A stretch of DNA of 7,276 bases from Candidatus Limnocylindrales bacterium (GTDB lineage Bacteria; Chloroflexota; Limnocylindria; Limnocylindrales; CSP1-4), in contig JARLHH010000181.1 in the NCBI GenBank assembly GCA_031292335.1, positions 1 through 7,276 of the forward strand, given 5' to 3'. The notes below the pieces were generated by a model. That model searched no databases. It saw only the letters and a list, made by a program, of their open reading frames with translations, and was not told where the DNA came from. Every line of letters begins with the position of its first letter. Position 1 is the stretch's first letter. Both the position numbers and the translations under genes were made by a program. Below are positions 5,532 through 7,276 of the stretch, one piece after another.

Positions 5532-7276
5532 TCAGCCGGCCGGCGCGGGCGCAGGGAGCGCGCCAGCGCGGTCGCCGGCCGCGCGCTCCGCGATCGCGGT
5601 CGCCTCGTCGAGCCGGAGGCTGATGACGTGGCTCACGGCGTCCTCGCCGACCGTCACGCCGAAGAGGGCATCGGCCGCCTCGATCGTGCCGCGGTTGTGG
5701 GTGATGACGACGAACTGGGTGGACGCCGCCAGCCCCTGGAGCGCCTCCACGAACCGGCCAACGTTCGCCTCGTCGAGCGCGGCGTCCACCTCGTCCAGGA
5801 CGCAGAACGGCACCGGCCGGACTTCCAGCATCGCGAAGAGGAGCGCGACGGCGGTCAGGGCGCGCTCGCCGCCCGAGAGCATGGCCAGCGCCTGGGCCTT
5901 CTTGCCCGGTGGGCGGGCGGTGATGTCCACGCCCGTCGCCGCGAGATCGGCCGGGTCCGTGAGGCTGAGCCGGGCGTAGCCACCCCCGAAGAGCTGCCGG
6001 AAGCGGCGGTCGAAGGCGGCCTCGAGCGCGCTGAAGGTGGCGCGGAACTGGCTCGCGATCAGTGCGTCGAGCTCGGTGATCAGGGCCCGCGTCCGGTCGA
6101 TCGCCCGGTCCAGGTCCCGCCGCTGCGTCTCCAGCGCGTCGAGGCGCGACCGGATCGCCGCGTACTCCTCGACCGCGAACGGGTTCGGTGCGCCGAGCTC
6201 GTGGAATCGCCGACGGAGCGTGGCGAGGCGCCCGGGCGGCACACTCTCGCCGGCGGGAGCTCCCTCCGCCCAGCGCTCCCCCGCCCGCGCCAGCGCGGCT
6301 GCCAGGCGCGTCCCGTCGTCTTCCGCCGGCTCGCCCTCCGGGCGGCCGGGATCGCCCGTGCCGGGTACCGCGGGAAGCGTCGCGTCGCCGGGCGGCACGA
6401 GCGCCTCGATCCCCAGCTCGCCGAGCCCGGCGAGCTCGACGAGCGCCTGCTCGCGGATTGCCTCGATCTCGAGACGCGCCTCCAGCTCCCGCACGGTCTC
6501 GGCCCGAACCAGCTCCTCGGTCCGGCGGAGGCGCTCGCGCGCCGCCCCGACTGCGGTCTCGGCCGTCCGCAGCCGTTCCCGGTCGGCCGCGTCGGCGACG
6601 AGGCACTGGTCGAGCGTCCCGCGCGCGGCATCCTCGCGCGCGGTCGCCACGGCCAGGTCCCGCTCGCGCGTCTCCCGGAGGGCGGTCAGAGCCTCGTCGC
6701 GAACCGCGAGCGCGGCGGCTTCGAGGTCGGCCCGCGAGATCCCCTCCTCGGCCAGCGTGGCGGCCGCCTCCGCCCGGGCACGCCGATCCTCCGCGGCTCG
6801 CCGCCGGACGTCCAGTGCCGCCCGCTCGGCAACCAGCCGGTCGCGCCGGATGCGCAGGTCGGCCGCCCGCGTCTCCCAGGCCGCCAGGGCACCCGCCGAA
6901 TCCGCGGGCGCGCCGCCGGCCTCGACCGGGGCCGGGATGGCTTCCTGCTCGCGCGCGGCGTCGGCTCCGTCGGCGCCGCCCGGGAGCCCAGCCAGGCGAT
7001 CGGCCAGCGCCGACCGCTCGGCGGCGAGCGCCGTCACGCGCGAGGCAAGCCAGCCGGCCTCCCGGGCAACCTGCTCCGCATCGCGGGCCACCCGTCGTTC
7101 GGCCTACTCCGTCGACCGGACCCGCGAGGCGGCGTCCCCCTCCGCGCGCCGCGCCTGCGCATCCGCGGCCCGGGCGGCCTCGGCGGCAGCGTGCATCTCG
7201 GCGAGCCGCCCGTCGGCGTCGACCCGTTCGGCCTCCGCCGCCTCGAGCTGGCGACGCACCGCTTCGACCTCGGCAC
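5532..7276 (-). CDS. smc: Chromosome segregation protein SMC, C-terminal part, with an in-frame amber codon
   Basis: SMC dimers with ScpA/ScpB organise and individualise replicated chromosomes. Only the C-terminal arm and head are in the window; hinge and N-terminal head lie beyond the right edge. The frame is open from the edge for 56 charged, Ala/Arg/Glu-rich coiled-coil residues, meets TAG at 7106-7104, then continues 523 residues of the same protein. Numbering from the GTG at 7091: coiled coil 1-220, broken by a Gly/Pro/Ala-rich patch at 33-68; a second flexible region at 229-290; then LGAPNPFAVEEYAAI (299-313), the pre-head motif. The head carries LFGGGYARL (367-375), the C-loop LSGGERALTAVALLFAML (405-422), Walker B with D-loop FCVLDEVDAALDE (429-441), and the switch THNRGTIEAAD (464-474). 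The catalytic motifs look intact. A gene caller would give 5532-7091 as a separate GTG-started gene; continuity of the coiled coil says it is one gene with a nonsense change or an error. Confidence 0.93.
7104..7106 (-). other. In-frame TAG interrupting smc
   Basis: In the smc frame the codons read S-T-E-stop-A-E-R-R-V-A-R-D, with heptad-like charged coiled coil on both sides. A single C-to-T change would turn CAG (Gln) into this TAG, and G-to-T would do so from GAG (Glu). Recoding of TAG is unlikely because rpsP and the DUF3352-type gene both end in TAG. A GTG lies 12 nt after the stop and could restart translation, giving a free C-terminal head half. Confidence 0.8.

Noticed and set aside
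5470..6606. 378-codon minus-strand open frame overlapping smc in another frame.
   Set aside because: Almost entirely Arg, Gly, Ala and Pro; the SMC frame carries the C-loop, Walker B and switch motifs.
7104..7106. TAG recoded as an amino acid genome-wide.
   Set aside because: rpsP (883-885) and the DUF3352-type gene (1209-1211) both end at TAG in the expected place for their product length or domain layout.
1..7276. CRISPR array, tRNA, rRNA, insertion sequence, 4.5S RNA or phage signal.
   Set aside because: I read for repeats with spacers, tRNA-like stems, terminal inverted repeats and transposase motifs and saw none; coding genes fill almost the whole window.

Overview
The window is a very GC-rich (roughly 70% by eye) bacterial housekeeping cluster, read entirely on the minus strand. 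In transcription order, from high to low coordinates, it runs: smc (C-terminal part) > ftsY > ffh > a secreted or membrane-anchored DUF3352-type protein > rpsP > khpA (KH domain) > rimM. Alternative frames are open for hundreds of codons on both strands, but this is a GC-skew artefact; the recognisable families all lie in one coherent minus-strand series. The smc-ftsY-ffh block followed by rpsP-KH-rimM is a widespread bacterial order. The extra DUF3352-like gene between ffh and rpsP, the GC content and the codon style suggest an uncultivated high-GC lineage. Chloroflexota of the Limnocylindria/Ellin6529 kind is my best guess and Actinomycetota the main alternative. This is inference; nothing in the window proves the taxon.

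Region by region: 5532-7276 is the C-terminal coiled-coil arm and head of SMC, the chromosome-organising ATPase, running off the right edge. 4425-5516 (FtsY) and 2982-4301 (Ffh) are the two SRP-family GTPases that target nascent membrane proteins to the translocon. Between them lies a 123-nt gap with a perfect 9-bp hairpin. 1209-2963 is an anchored extracytoplasmic protein built from two divergent copies of one domain. 883-1137 (ribosomal protein S16), 637-870 (KhpA-like RNA-binding protein) and 628 leftward (RimM, 16S rRNA maturation) form a tight ribosome-biogenesis trio. Spacing at three junctions is 12-18 nt, and only 8 nt separate khpA from rimM. The exceptions are the 123-nt gap before ffh and the 71-nt leader before rpsP.

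I see no new multi-gene system. Several things do depart from a textbook housekeeping operon: (1) the rimM reading frame runs without a stop into what looks like the signature-motif region of an ABC-transporter ATPase at the left edge, either a chimera/misassembly or a fusion; (2) the smc frame has an in-frame amber codon in its coiled coil, while TAG serves as a normal terminator for two other genes here; (3) a 10-bp hairpin spans the khpA stop and ends one base before the rimM start, hiding the only Shine-Dalgarno-like sequence; (4) the DUF3352-like protein has a clear internal duplication. Oddities 1 and 2 both sit close to window edges, so contig-end assembly or sequencing error must be excluded first.
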